NCBI GenBank assembly: GCA_900540145.1 | Contig: UQEW01000044.1 | Coordinates: 1-19,117 of the forward strand | DNA from: an uncultured Eubacteriales bacterium | GTDB taxonomy: Bacteria; Bacillota; Clostridia; Peptostreptococcales; Anaerovoracaceae | Length of the DNA stretch: 19,117 bases | Reading direction: 5' to 3' | Notes under the pieces: generated by a model | The model's input: only the letters and a program-made list of their open reading frames with translations | Databases searched by the model: none | Told to the model about the DNA's origin: nothing | Program-made: the position numbers and the translations under genes | Part shown: positions 4,484 to 11,846 of the stretch, one piece after another | Numbering within the stretch: position 1 is the first letter of the stretch | Layout of the letters: each line of letters begins with the position of its first letter

Positions 4484-4527
4484 GCTTTTAGATGGAAATA
4501 CCACTGTTTCTTATATAACTGCTCGCA

Positions 4528-4559
4528 AAAAGAACCGTTGAAATTCCAACGGTTCTTTT
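4528..4559. terminator. Terminator after the tRNA-Thr 3' fragment
   Basis: A 13-bp perfect stem (4528-4540 with 4547-4559) with a six-base loop and T-rich ends on both strands. On the minus strand it follows the duplicated tRNA-Thr 3' end. Confidence 0.75.
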
Positions 4560-4585
4560 CTCTTGGAGCTGTTGAGCAGACTTGA
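4556..4585 (-). repeat. Duplicated 3' end of tRNA-Thr (copy 1 of 30-bp direct repeat)
   Basis: Thirty bases identical to 4751-4780. It holds the 3' half of the T-arm, the acceptor 3' strand and CCA of tRNA-Thr plus eight bases downstream. There is no D-arm or anticodon arm with it, so it is not a functional tRNA. It looks like a site duplication, such as integration into a tRNA gene leaves behind. Confidence 0.85.
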
Positions 4586-4710
4586 GCGCCCCTGCTTACG
4601 CAGGTTCGCCGGTCTTGTCTCCCCTTTCGGTCGCCTGCGACCCGTGGCCTACTCGAATATTCACCGGATATTCTCGCTTACGGCCACGCTCAGCGAGTTC
4701 AAGTCTGCTC
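4574..4710 (-). other. GC-rich hairpin element bounded by inverted tRNA T-arm sequence
   Basis: Bounded by a 12-bp inverted repeat (4574-4585 and 4699-4710) that is the tRNA-Thr T-arm sequence. Inside, on the minus strand, are a 7-bp stem CGTGGCC/GGCCACG, a GAATAT/ATATTC hairpin nested in it, GGTCG-CAGG-CGACC, and CCTGC-GTAA-GCAGG. The last has a GNRA tetraloop only when read on the minus strand. Base composition is clearly richer in GC than the flanks. It may be a structured RNA or a palindromic mobile repeat. No protein function is supported. Confidence 0.6.
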
Positions 4711-4722
4711 GTTTGAAGAAAA

Positions 4723-4755
4723 GAAAATCGAGACCATCATCAGGTCTCGATTTTC
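4723..4755 (-). terminator. Terminator of tRNA-Thr
   Basis: A 13-bp perfect stem (4723-4735 with 4743-4755) directly after the tRNA CCA end on the minus strand, followed by a T-rich tract. Confidence 0.8.
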
Positions 4756-4780
4756 TCTTGGAGCTGTTGAGCAGACTTGA
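4751..4780 (-). repeat. Copy 2 of the 30-bp direct repeat (within intact tRNA-Thr)
   Basis: The native copy, spanning the 3' end of the functional tRNA-Thr and eight bases past CCA. The partner is at 4556-4585, 195 bases away. Confidence 0.85.
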
Positions 4781-4835
4781 ACTGCCGAACCTCATCCTTA
4801 CCAAGGATGCGCTCTACCGACTGAGCTACAACAGC
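4759..4835 (-). tRNA. tRNA-Thr (anticodon GGU)
   Basis: A complete cloverleaf of 77 bases including encoded CCA. The acceptor stem is GCTGTTG paired with CAACAGC, the D-arm contains AGCTCAGTCGGTAGAGC, the anticodon stem is CATCC/GGATG around the loop TTGGTAA, giving anticodon GGU, which reads ACC and ACU threonine codons, and the T-arm contains GGTTCGGCAGTTCAAGTC-type sequence. It follows sigH by about 90 bases, has its own promoter at 4873-4901 and its own terminator at 4723-4755. Its 3' end is duplicated at 4556-4585. Confidence 0.95.
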
Positions 4836-4872
4836 ATATGCAATTAAAGTATTAAATCAATTCGCAACATTT

Positions 4873-4901
4873 ATCCTACTATATGTCTCCAAAAAAGTCA
4901 A
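4873..4901 (-). promoter_or_regulatory. Promoter of tRNA-Thr
   Basis: TTGACT (4896-4901), 17 bases, TAGGAT (4873-4878) on the minus strand, in the spacer between the sigH stop codon and the tRNA. Confidence 0.6.
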
Positions 4902-4927
4902 TAAGCAAAAAATCAATAACTAAAAAA

Positions 4928-5542
4928 TCAATAGCCAAGATAATCATAAATTTTCTTTTTTATACGCTGTATAGCGTTGTCCACCGTTTTGCTGCTTCTG
5001 TGGAGCTCTGACGCTATTTCCTTATACTTCTTGCCTTTAAGCATTGCTGCCAGGACTTTTTGCTCCAACGGGCTGAAAAGTTCCTTGCTGTCTTCAATGA
5101 GAAAATCTGTAATCTCCTTCATCAGCATGAGGGTTTCAGGGTCATCATTGTCTTTAGAACGCAAGCGTTCTTCAAGAGGCTTTTCTCCCTCTTTTGTGTC
5201 CTGCTCCTGGCTCAGCGACACCGATTCGTTGAGGATTTGATGTTTTCTGAGATTTGCTTTTCTGATGGCAGAAATAATCTGCCGATTGATGCATACTTCC
5301 GCGAACGTTCTGAAAGATGCGTTTTTTTCTTCTTGGAATTCCCTTATCGCCTTAAAAATGCCGATCATTCCTTCTTGAATGACATCTTCCCGGTCTCCGC
5401 CCACGATAAAATACATGCTGGATTTGATTTTCGCCAGCTCTTTATACTTATTTATTAAAAATTCTTCAGCAGTCACACTGCCTTCCTGGGCCATTTTGAC
5501 CAGCTCTTCATCTGTTAAGATATTATAATTATCTCTCTCCAT
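4928..5542 (-). CDS. sigH: Sigma-70 family factor, SigH type
   Basis: A 204-residue RNA polymerase sigma factor without region 1. Region 2 (about 42-100) contains YFIVGGDREDVIQEGMIGIF and SFRTFAEVCINRQIISAIRKA, characteristic of the SigH group; region 4 (about 155-200) contains the helix-turn-helix YKEIASELHRSSKTVDNAIQ. In Bacillus and Clostridia SigH drives the transition to stationary phase, competence and early sporulation; in non-spore-formers its role is less clear. The ATG overlaps the end of rlmB by 14 bases, a conserved gene order. It is the last protein gene of the long operon. In many relatives yacP sits between rlmB and sigH and secE/nusG follow; neither is present here. Confidence 0.92.
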   Translation of the reverse strand: MERDNYNILTDEELVKMAQEGSVTAEEFLINKYKELAKIKSSMYFIVGGDREDVIQEGMIGIFKAIREFQEEKNASFRTFAEVCINRQIISAIRKANLRKHQILNESVSLSQEQDTKEGEKPLEERLRSKDNDDPETLMLMKEITDFLIEDSKELFSPLEQKVLAAMLKGKKYKEIASELHRSSKTVDNAIQRIKKKIYDYLGY

Positions 5543-6293
5543 CTCTCTGTCTTCTCACTTCATACATCAAAACCGCAGCTGCGTTGGAGGCATTAAGTGA
5601 AGTTATCTTGCCCTTCATCGGCATAGAAACAGTAAAATCGCAAGCTTCTTTTACCAGCCTGCTTATGCCGTTTCCCTCACCGCCAATGACAACGGCAAGT
5701 TTTCCTCTGAGATCAGTCCTGTAATATTCTTGACCTCCCATATCGCATGCCGCTATCCAAAATCCCATAGTTTTAAGTTCATCTATGGTTCTCACTATAT
5801 TGGAAACCTTTACGCATGGCATGTACTCAATGGCTCCTGCAGACGTCTTTGCCACAGTCTCGGTAAGACCGCAAGAATTTCTTTTAGGTATTATAATTCC
5901 GTGTGCTCCCGCGCATTCAGCAGTTCTCATAATGGCTCCCAGATTGTGCGGATCCTCCAATCCGTCCAATATGATAACAAAAGGTTCTTCTCCGGCGCTT
6001 TGAGCCTTCGCAAGGATGTCATCCATCTGAGCATAAGCATAAGCGCTCACGTAAGCGGCAACTCCCTGATGAGATGCACCGCCGCCGATTCTGTCTAAAG
6101 CCTGCCTCTCGGTTTTTACAATCGGAATACCTTTTTCCTTGGCCATGGCGATAATCTGGCGAGCAGAACCATCAGAGCTGCTGACTAAAACTTTTTCTAC
6201 GGCTCTGCCGCTTTTCAAAGCCTCAATAACCGGGTTTCGTCCGAATATAATGTTTTGGTTTTGGTCGCGATGTTCACTTTTATTATCTTTCAT
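5529..6293 (-). CDS. rlmB: 23S rRNA (guanosine-2'-O-)-methyltransferase, RlmB/TrmH family
   Basis: A 254-residue SPOUT-class methyltransferase that uses S-adenosylmethionine to methylate a ribose in 23S rRNA (G2251 in E. coli numbering). An N-terminal substrate-binding domain (about 14-90, IIFGRNPVIEAL and HQGVAA) precedes the knotted catalytic domain with its three motifs: LEDPHNLGAIMRTAE (112-126), IGGEGNGIS (203-211) and KGKITSLNASNAAA (227-240). Length and motifs are normal for the family. ATG 6293 was chosen because it follows the dihydrofolate reductase stop by ten bases; longer starts would lie inside that gene. The ribosome site is weak (AAGAG). The C-terminal end overlaps sigH. Confidence 0.93.
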   Translation of the reverse strand: MKDNKSEHRDQNQNIIFGRNPVIEALKSGRAVEKVLVSSSDGSARQIIAMAKEKGIPIVKTERQALDRIGGGASHQGVAAYVSAYAYAQMDDILAKAQSAGEEPFVIILDGLEDPHNLGAIMRTAECAGAHGIIIPKRNSCGLTETVAKTSAGAIEYMPCVKVSNIVRTIDELKTMGFWIAACDMGGQEYYRTDLRGKLAVVIGGEGNGISRLVKEACDFTVSMPMKGKITSLNASNAAAVLMYEVRRQRDGER

Positions 6294-6303
6294 ATTTTCT
6301 CTT

Positions 6304-6792
6304 TTATATATCCGTTTTTCTGTCATATCTGGTAAATCGGTAAGTAAAACCGTTTTCTTCCATAGGCTGGCTATGCCACTCCAGTTGAAAATCATCTCTC
6401 TCGTCTAAATTGGCAATGTATGTGTCCGCATCAAAACATGCGTCTATTTTTGTTATATAACAGCTGTCGCAGTAAGGAAGCAACTGTTCATAGACGGAAG
6501 CGCCGCCCATAACCATCACAGGTTCTTCTCCCAAAATGTCGAAAAGCTCATCGACGCTGTGAACGATCTCACATCCTTCTTTTTCGAAAGAAGGGTCTTT
6601 AGTAAGCACAATATTGCGTCTGTTGGGAAGAGGTTTGCTTCCGGGCAAGCTTTCCAGAGTCTTTCTCCCCATGACTACAGTCTTGCCTGTGGTTTTCTCT
6701 TTGAAATATTTCAATTCTCCGGGCAGATGACATAATAACTTGCCGTCTCTGCCAATGGCCCAATTTTTATCTGCCGCTGCTATAAGTTCCAT
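6304..6792 (-). CDS. folA: Dihydrofolate reductase
   Basis: A 162-residue enzyme that reduces dihydrofolate to tetrahydrofolate with NADPH, regenerating the cofactor oxidised by thymidylate synthase encoded just upstream. Seen are the N-terminal ELIAAADKNWAIGRDGKL, the substrate acid Glu26 in LPGELKYF, the NADPH loop VVMGRKTLESLPG (39-52) and MVMGGASVYEQLLPY later. The Trp common before the active-site Leu-Pro in E. coli is replaced by Cys21, as in many clostridial enzymes with non-Trp residues here. GAGGAG precedes ATG 6792, ten bases after the thyA stop. Its presence next to thyA is a common pairing but not usual inside the cysS-sigH run. Confidence 0.95.
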   Translation of the reverse strand: MELIAAADKNWAIGRDGKLLCHLPGELKYFKEKTTGKTVVMGRKTLESLPGSKPLPNRRNIVLTKDPSFEKEGCEIVHSVDELFDILGEEPVMVMGGASVYEQLLPYCDSCYITKIDACFDADTYIANLDERDDFQLEWHSQPMEENGFTYRFTRYDRKTDI

Positions 6793-6802
6793 CGTTTCTC
6801 CT

Positions 6803-7633
6803 CTATATTGCTATCGGTATATTCAGTACCTGTGGGTTTTTCTGATAATCTTCTATTACTATGTCGTCCACGGTAAAATCATAAAAGTCTTTTATTTCCG
6901 GATTCAAGCTAAACTTAGGCGCCGGGTATTGAGGTCTCTGTATCAGTTCTTTAATTATAGGGACATGCCTATCATAGATATGCGCATCAGCAATAACGTG
7001 TACCAGCTCTCCCGGTATAAGTCCGCTGACCTGCGCAAACATGTGCACCAGTATGGAATACTGTACCACGTTCCAATTGTTGGCTGCCAAAATATCCTGC
7101 GACCTCTGGTGAAGTATGGCATTGAGTTTATTTCCGGTTACATTGAAAGTCATGCTGTAAGCGCACGGCTCCAGATTCATCTCTGCCAAATCGCTGAAAT
7201 TGTATATGTTGGTAAGAATTCTTCTCGAATAAGGAGTATGCTTAAGCTGCCAAAGCACGTTATCTACCTGGTCCATTACGCCTTGATTGAAGCGATATTT
7301 TATTCCCATCTGGTATCCGTATGCTTTGCCTATAGAGCCGTCCTCATCAGCCCACTCATCCCAGATATGGCCCTTAAGGTCCTTAATATTGTTGGATTTT
7401 CTCTGCCATATCCACAGAAGCTCATCACAAGCTGTTTTGATAGCTGTCGGTCTCAAGGTCAAAGCCGGAAACTCTTCCTGCAAATCATAACGATTTACTA
7501 CTCCAAACGTCTTAATAGTATGGGCCGGCGTGCCATCTTCCCATCTGGCCCTAACCCGCTGTCCTTCCGAAGAATATCCATTCTCAAGTATCTGCTTGCA
7601 CATGTTTACAAACAGGATATCCGCTTTGCTCAT
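6803..7633 (-). CDS. thyA: Thymidylate synthase
   Basis: A 276-residue folate-dependent enzyme making dTMP from dUMP with methylenetetrahydrofolate as carbon donor and reductant. The catalytic Cys157 lies in NLEPCAYSMTF, the phosphate-binding QRSQD is at 176-180, the dUMP-contacting Asn at 186 region, and the C-terminal substrate motif is DAHIYDRHV (216-224). The C terminus PIAI is close to the usual PxAV/I end that closes the active site. Many Clostridia use the flavin enzyme ThyX at this position; here classical ThyA is present with its partner reductase. AGGAGAAGGAG precedes ATG 7633; the gap to mrnC is 24 bases. Confidence 0.95.
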   Translation of the reverse strand: MSKADILFVNMCKQILENGYSSEGQRVRARWEDGTPAHTIKTFGVVNRYDLQEEFPALTLRPTAIKTACDELLWIWQRKSNNIKDLKGHIWDEWADEDGSIGKAYGYQMGIKYRFNQGVMDQVDNVLWQLKHTPYSRRILTNIYNFSDLAEMNLEPCAYSMTFNVTGNKLNAILHQRSQDILAANNWNVVQYSILVHMFAQVSGLIPGELVHVIADAHIYDRHVPIIKELIQRPQYPAPKFSLNPEIKDFYDFTVDDIVIEDYQKNPQVLNIPIAI

Positions 7634-7657
7634 ACTCCTTCTCCTTTTACCTTTAAA

Positions 7658-8050
7658 TCAAGCATTTTCAATTATTCTTACGGCTTCTGCCATCACCTCT
7701 TCGAGGCGGCTTTCCTCTCCGGAAAGATACAGAAAACCGATAAGCGCTTCGAAAGCCGTGGCCATCTTATAATCTATTATATCGGCATTTTTCGGCTTGG
7801 AAATCGTTCTTCTGTTTCGAGCACGCCTGACCAGCGCACTCTCTTCTTCTGACAAAAAACCTGTCAGCATGGTTTTGACAGCTTGTGCCTGTCCTTTAGC
7901 CCTGACATAAGGAACCGCCATCTGATGAAGCCTGTCAGCATTGGTCTGCCCTGTTTCCATCACATGCTTTCTGACATATACTTCGTATACCGCATCCCCC
8001 ATAAAGGCCAGCGCAGTGGTATTTATCTGTCTGACGTCTTTTTCCATCAT
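7658..8050 (-). CDS. mrnC: Mini-ribonuclease III
   Basis: A 130-residue dimeric double-strand RNase made only of the RNase III catalytic domain, lacking the dsRNA-binding domain; in Bacillus it matures 23S rRNA. The signature LAFMGDAVYEVYVR (14-27) with Asp19 and the second acidic motif DYKMATAFEALIGFLYL (93-109) with Glu101 are intact. A basic segment RRARNRRTISKPKNA (75-89) is the likely RNA contact. Its first ATG overlaps the cysS stop (ATGA), as is usual for the cysS-mrnC pair. A second ATG follows immediately, so translation could begin one codon later. Confidence 0.92.
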   Translation of the reverse strand: MMEKDVRQINTTALAFMGDAVYEVYVRKHVMETGQTNADRLHQMAVPYVRAKGQAQAVKTMLTGFLSEEESALVRRARNRRTISKPKNADIIDYKMATAFEALIGFLYLSGEESRLEEVMAEAVRIIENA

Positions 8051-9456
8051 GACTCTTTTATGATCTGTACCCCTTGCGGAGTGTCTTTGAGAGTTATTCC
8101 CATCTCTTTCAGCTTATCTCTTATCTGGTCTGCTTTGGCAAAATCCTTTGCCTTTCTGGCTGCCTGGCGTTCATCTATGAGAGCCTGTATTTCCGGCTCT
8201 ACCTCTGTAACTTCTTCCTCTGTGTCTTGCTGCAGGAGTCCTAACACGGTGGTCAATTCCATGAGAAGATCTAAACATCCTTTAGCAAAGTCTTTAGATG
8301 CTCCGTCCTTAACAGCTGTATTTATAGCCGTTATGAGCTCAAACACAGCGCTGATAGCATCAGCGGTATTGAGATCGTCGTCCATCGCTTCAATAAATTC
8401 TTGTCTGTATTTATCAAAACTTTCTAGGGTTGCTTTTTCTTCTTCAGTCATTTGACCATTACCGGACGCAATTAAATGTTTCAGATTGTTTTTAGCATTT
8501 CTCATTCTGGCAAGACCGTTCTGGGATTGTATTAATATATCTTCACCAAAATCTATAGGGCCTCTGTAATGACCGCTTAAAATCAGAAATCTCAGCACTT
8601 CTCCGTCATATGCTTTCAGCAGGTCTCTCACTGTTTTAAAATTGCCCAGCGATTTGGACATCTTAGTCCCGTCTATGTTAATATAGCCGTTGTGCATCCA
8701 ATAGTGAGCGAACTCTTTACCGCTGTGAGCTTCCGACTGAGCTATTTCATTTTCGTGATGAGGGAATTGCAAGTCCTGCCCTCCGGCATGTATATCGATA
8801 GTGTCGCCCAAATATTTTTTTGACATGGCTGAACATTCTATATGCCATCCCGGTCTTCCCATGCCCCATGGTGATTCCCAAGCTATCTCGCTTTCTTCTT
8901 TTCTGGCCTTCCACAAAGCAAAGTCCAGAGGATCTTCCTTGCTCTCGCCTACTGCTATTCTTGCCCCTGCAATAAGGTCATCTATGTTTTTTCCGGAAAG
9001 CTTTCCATAGCCCTTGAATTTTCTTGTTCTGTAATAAACATCTCCATTGGATTCATAGGCATATCCCAAATCTATTAAATCTTGGATAAACTTTATTATA
9101 TCTCCCATAGTCTCGGTTACTTTAGGATGAACGGTAGCCTTTTTTACGTTAAGAGCCTTAGCGTCCTTGAAGTATTCTTCGATGTATTTTTCGCTTATTT
9201 CACCGGCTGTAACTCCTTCTTCCTTGGCACGTTTTATTATCTTATCATCTACATCAGTGAAATTCTGAACGTACTTTACTTTGTATCCTCTGTATTCCAA
9301 GTATTTTCTCATAGTATCAAACACTACAAACGGCCTTGCGTTACCTATGTGAAAATAATTATATACAGTAGGACCGCATACATACATTTTGACCTTGCCC
9401 TCTTCTATGGGCACAAAGTCCTCTTTTTTATTGGTAAGGGTGTTATAGATCTTCAT
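8047..9456 (-). CDS. cysS: Cysteinyl-tRNA synthetase
   Basis: A 469-residue class I synthetase. The zinc-binding Cys27 is in MYVCGPTVYN, the HIGH-type motif is HIGN (36-39), further zinc ligands are in WHIECSAM and HHENE, and KMSKS lies in GTKMSKSLGNF. The C-terminal DALR domain and anticodon-binding tail (IQALIDERQAARKAKDFAKA then DQIRDKLKEMGI) are complete. ATG 9456 was chosen because GGAGAGG lies six bases ahead; the reading frame is open further upstream inside cysE but without a site. It overlaps the end of cysE by 14 bases and the start of mrnC by four. Coupling cysteine supply (cysE) with charging (cysS) is a classic arrangement. Confidence 0.96.
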   Translation of the reverse strand: MKIYNTLTNKKEDFVPIEEGKVKMYVCGPTVYNYFHIGNARPFVVFDTMRKYLEYRGYKVKYVQNFTDVDDKIIKRAKEEGVTAGEISEKYIEEYFKDAKALNVKKATVHPKVTETMGDIIKFIQDLIDLGYAYESNGDVYYRTRKFKGYGKLSGKNIDDLIAGARIAVGESKEDPLDFALWKARKEESEIAWESPWGMGRPGWHIECSAMSKKYLGDTIDIHAGGQDLQFPHHENEIAQSEAHSGKEFAHYWMHNGYINIDGTKMSKSLGNFKTVRDLLKAYDGEVLRFLILSGHYRGPIDFGEDILIQSQNGLARMRNAKNNLKHLIASGNGQMTEEEKATLESFDKYRQEFIEAMDDDLNTADAISAVFELITAINTAVKDGASKDFAKGCLDLLMELTTVLGLLQQDTEEEVTEVEPEIQALIDERQAARKAKDFAKADQIRDKLKEMGITLKDTPQGVQIIKES

Positions 9457-10159
9457 GGTTTTCCTCTCCGTTATCTCTTTCCGTTTTTTCTTCTGATAAA
9501 ATTTCTGATGTATCATGCTCAGCATTAGCATTTCTAAGCATATTTTCCAGATTAACTATTCTCTTTCTCAGGCACTCTATCTCTACAGCTATAGGATCAG
9601 GCAAATCCACCTGATTTAAATCCTGCGTAGTGCTCTTGCCGTTTCGCTTCACTATGGTTCCCGGTATGCCCACCACCGTACAGTTAGGCGGAATTTCCTT
9701 AAGAACCACTGAACCTGCGCCGATCTTTACATCGTCTCCTACCTTAAATGGTCCGAGAACTTTGGCTCCGGAACTTACCATCACCCTGTTTCCCAAAGTC
9801 GGGTGACGTTTTCCTGTGTCCTTTCCCGTTCCTCCTAAAGTTACGCCCTGATAAATGGTTACATCATCGCCGATTTCCGTAGTTTCTCCAATCACCACGC
9901 CCATGCCATGGTCGATAAAGCATCTTCTTCCTATTGTGGCACCGGGGTGAATCTCTATTCCTGTAAACCACCTGGCTATCTGTGAAATGATTCGCGCTAT
10001 CAGCTTCATCTTGTGGCGATAAAACCAGTTGGACGGTCTATGGAGTATCAATGCCCAAATACCGGGATAACAGATGAGCACTTCAAAACCGTTTCTGGCA
10101 GCCGGGTCTTTTTCAACTATATTCCTTATGTCTTCTCCTACTTCTTTGAAAAATGCCAT
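9443..10159 (-). CDS. cysE: Serine O-acetyltransferase
   Basis: A 238-residue enzyme transferring acetyl from acetyl-CoA to serine, the first step of cysteine synthesis. An N-terminal helical domain (about 1-60) precedes the left-handed beta-helix built of hexapeptide repeats (about 66-165), with the catalytic His in FIDHGMGVVIGE and the CoA loop around GGTGKDTGKRHP. The shorter N-terminal domain is that of Gram-positive SATs. A charged tail (about 195-238) may be coiled coil and runs over the cysS start. ATG 10159 was chosen over a GTG two codons earlier because of spacing from GAGAG. No cysK follows within the window. Confidence 0.92.
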   Translation of the reverse strand: MAFFKEVGEDIRNIVEKDPAARNGFEVLICYPGIWALILHRPSNWFYRHKMKLIARIISQIARWFTGIEIHPGATIGRRCFIDHGMGVVIGETTEIGDDVTIYQGVTLGGTGKDTGKRHPTLGNRVMVSSGAKVLGPFKVGDDVKIGAGSVVLKEIPPNCTVVGIPGTIVKRNGKSTTQDLNQVDLPDPIAVEIECLRKRIVNLENMLRNANAEHDTSEILSEEKTERDNGEENHEDL

Positions 10160-10183
10160 GGTCACACTCTCATTCTTTGAGTA

Positions 10184-10666
10184 TTATTCTTCTACTACAG
10201 TTATAGTCCTTATCACTTGCGGATCGAGCGGTTTGTCTCTGTAATCTGTTTCAACTGAAACAATTCTATCAGCAGCTTCCATACCTTCCGTTATCTTGCC
10301 AAATGCCGCATACTGGCCGTCCAGATGAGGAGCCTTCTCAACCATGATGAAAAACTGAGAGCCGGCTGAATCGGGGTCCATTGCTCTGGCCATGGAAAGG
10401 ACACCTCTGTCGTGTTTAAGATCATTCTTGACACCGTTGGCCGCAAATTCTCCCTTTATATTATGCCCCGGACCACCTGTTCCGTTACCGATAGGGCATC
10501 CGCCCTGAATCATAAAGCCAGGGATTACTCTGTGGAAAGTCAGTCCATCGTAAAACCCATCGGCTGCCAATTTTTCAAAGTTTGCTACAGTTATAGGCGC
10601 TACATCAGGGTAGAGTTCACCCTTCATAATATCTCCATTTTCCATTTCAATGATAACTTTTTTCAT
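10184..10666 (-). CDS. Peptidyl-prolyl cis-trans isomerase, cyclophilin type
   Basis: A 160-residue single-domain cyclophilin without a signal peptide, so cytoplasmic. The catalytic segment FHRVIPGFMIQGG (44-56) with the active-site Arg, SAGSQFFIM (about 100-108) and HLDGQYAAFGKITEG (about 114-128) are all present. It speeds proline isomerisation during folding. The ATG overlaps the stop of the upstream chromate transporter gene by four bases (ATGA), so the two are translationally coupled although functionally unrelated. Confidence 0.92.
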   Translation of the reverse strand: MKKVIIEMENGDIMKGELYPDVAPITVANFEKLAADGFYDGLTFHRVIPGFMIQGGCPIGNGTGGPGHNIKGEFAANGVKNDLKHDRGVLSMARAMDPDSAGSQFFIMVEKAPHLDGQYAAFGKITEGMEAADRIVSVETDYRDKPLDPQVIRTITVVEE

Positions 10667-11247
10667 AATATTTCTCCTTTACACAAGAATGCTCCTAAAA
10701 TACCCATTATGAATATCAGCTTCAAAGCACTCACCTTAAATTTTTTCGCTGCAATAAACGTAGCTATAATCATAACCGTCTGCACCGGCTTTATTACATC
10801 GAAAACTTCTCCAAAACTTGTTATGTCAAAAATGCTTCCGGACACCAAAGTAGTCTCAGCCATCATAAGAAAGCCCGCCATTATCATTCCTACCGCTACA
10901 GGCCTAATTCCTGTAAATGCACCCTGTACCAGCTGACTTTGTTTATACTTGTTAAGGAACTTAACGCATATAGCTACGAGAATGAACGCAGGAAATGCCA
11001 CTCCGATGGTGGCTGCCAACGCGCCAGGTATGCCGGCAGTCTCAAACCCCGAAAAAGTTGCCGCATTTACTGCCAGCGGTCCCGGAGTCGCCTGAGATAT
11101 GGCGAATAAATTGGCGAACTCTTCTTCGTCTATGGCGTTAAATTCAGATACGCTCTGGTATATAAGCGGGAGAATGGCCATTCCTCCGCCAAAGCCTACC
11201 AAACCTATTTTGGCAAAGGTAAAGAACAATTTAGCAAGCGTTTCCAT
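10663..11247 (-). CDS. chrA: Chromate transporter, short ChrA subunit 2
   Basis: A 194-residue membrane protein of the CHR superfamily, short (single-domain) type. The family motif FGGGMAILPLI lies at about 18-28, ISQATPGPLAVNAATF at about 51-66, and five or six hydrophobic helices follow. Short ChrA proteins are made in pairs with opposite membrane topology, and its partner is the gene directly upstream, which overlaps it by 17 bases. The substrate in natural habitats may be chromate, sulfate or another anion; only family membership is supported. ATG 11247 has GGGAGG ahead of it; a longer frame would lie inside the partner gene. Confidence 0.88.
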   Translation of the reverse strand: METLAKLFFTFAKIGLVGFGGGMAILPLIYQSVSEFNAIDEEEFANLFAISQATPGPLAVNAATFSGFETAGIPGALAATIGVAFPAFILVAICVKFLNKYKQSQLVQGAFTGIRPVAVGMIMAGFLMMAETTLVSGSIFDITSFGEVFDVIKPVQTVMIIATFIAAKKFKVSALKLIFIMGILGAFLCKGEIL

Positions 11248-11824
11248 CTTCCTTGTCCTCCCTTGCCTTATTTGTTGTAAAATATATTTCTCCGATAAGT
11301 ATTCCTGCCAAAATGACCCATACTGCGTTAACGCCAAATACTCCTATAGCTAAAAACGCAGCTAAAGCTATGACCCATTGGAAAGAGTTATGAAGAGTCT
11401 GTTTGCCCATCTTCCAGGCTGCATAAGCAATAAGTCCGGTGGCTGCCGCTTTGATGCCTTCCAGCATTCCGCCGATATAAGGATTTTCTCCTACTACTTC
11501 TAAGAAACATACCACCAAAATGATGATTACAAACGATGGTAATATAACTCCTACTGTAGCCAATAAAGCTCCGAGAAATCCTTTTTTATAATATCCTACA
11601 TATGTAGCCATATTTATGGCTATTACACCCGGAAGTCCCTGACTTACGGCAATGCAATCGAGTATCTCTTCTTCTGACATCCACTTATATTTATCGCAGA
11701 TCTTTTCTTGCAGGAGAGGGACCATTGCCATTCCGCCTCCAATAGTTACAATGCCGACTTTAAAAAAGCACAGAAAAAGATTTATATACATATTTTCATA
11801 AAACAACGTCTTAAATTTGCCCAT
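11231..11824 (-). CDS. chrA: Chromate transporter, short ChrA subunit 1
   Basis: A 197-residue membrane protein, first member of the short ChrA pair. It shows VGIVTIGGGMAMVPLLQE (about 23-40), the family's GFGGG-type motif with Thr-Ile-Gly in place of Gly-Phe-Gly, then VSQGLPGVIAINMATYVGY (about 59-77) and repeated hydrophobic helices ending near 180, with a charged tail. The ATG at 11824 is the only in-frame start near the 5' end because a stop codon sits directly before it; the GGAGAG site is unusually far away (about 15 bases), so translation may be weak. The gene lies between proS and its partner, a pair not usually found in this operon. Confidence 0.85.
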   Translation of the reverse strand: MGKFKTLFYENMYINLFLCFFKVGIVTIGGGMAMVPLLQEKICDKYKWMSEEEILDCIAVSQGLPGVIAINMATYVGYYKKGFLGALLATVGVILPSFVIIILVVCFLEVVGENPYIGGMLEGIKAAATGLIAYAAWKMGKQTLHNSFQWVIALAAFLAIGVFGVNAVWVILAGILIGEIYFTTNKAREDKEDGNAC

Positions 11825-11846
11825 TTAAATATTTCTTGTCTCTCCT

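Noticed and set aside
4556..4780. A second tRNA gene at the first copy of the 30-bp repeat
   Set aside because: Only the T-arm 3' strand, acceptor 3' strand and CCA are present; there is no anticodon arm, D-arm or 5' acceptor strand.
4563..4847. Plus-strand 94-codon reading frame
   Set aside because: It runs antisense through the tRNA-Thr, its duplicated end and the GC-rich hairpin element. The internal repeats explain the repeated LLSRLE-type peptide, and there is no ribosome site.
6740..7852. Plus-strand 370-codon open frame
   Set aside because: Shadow of thyA, folA and mrnC on the other strand; composition is that of an antisense frame and no known domain is visible.
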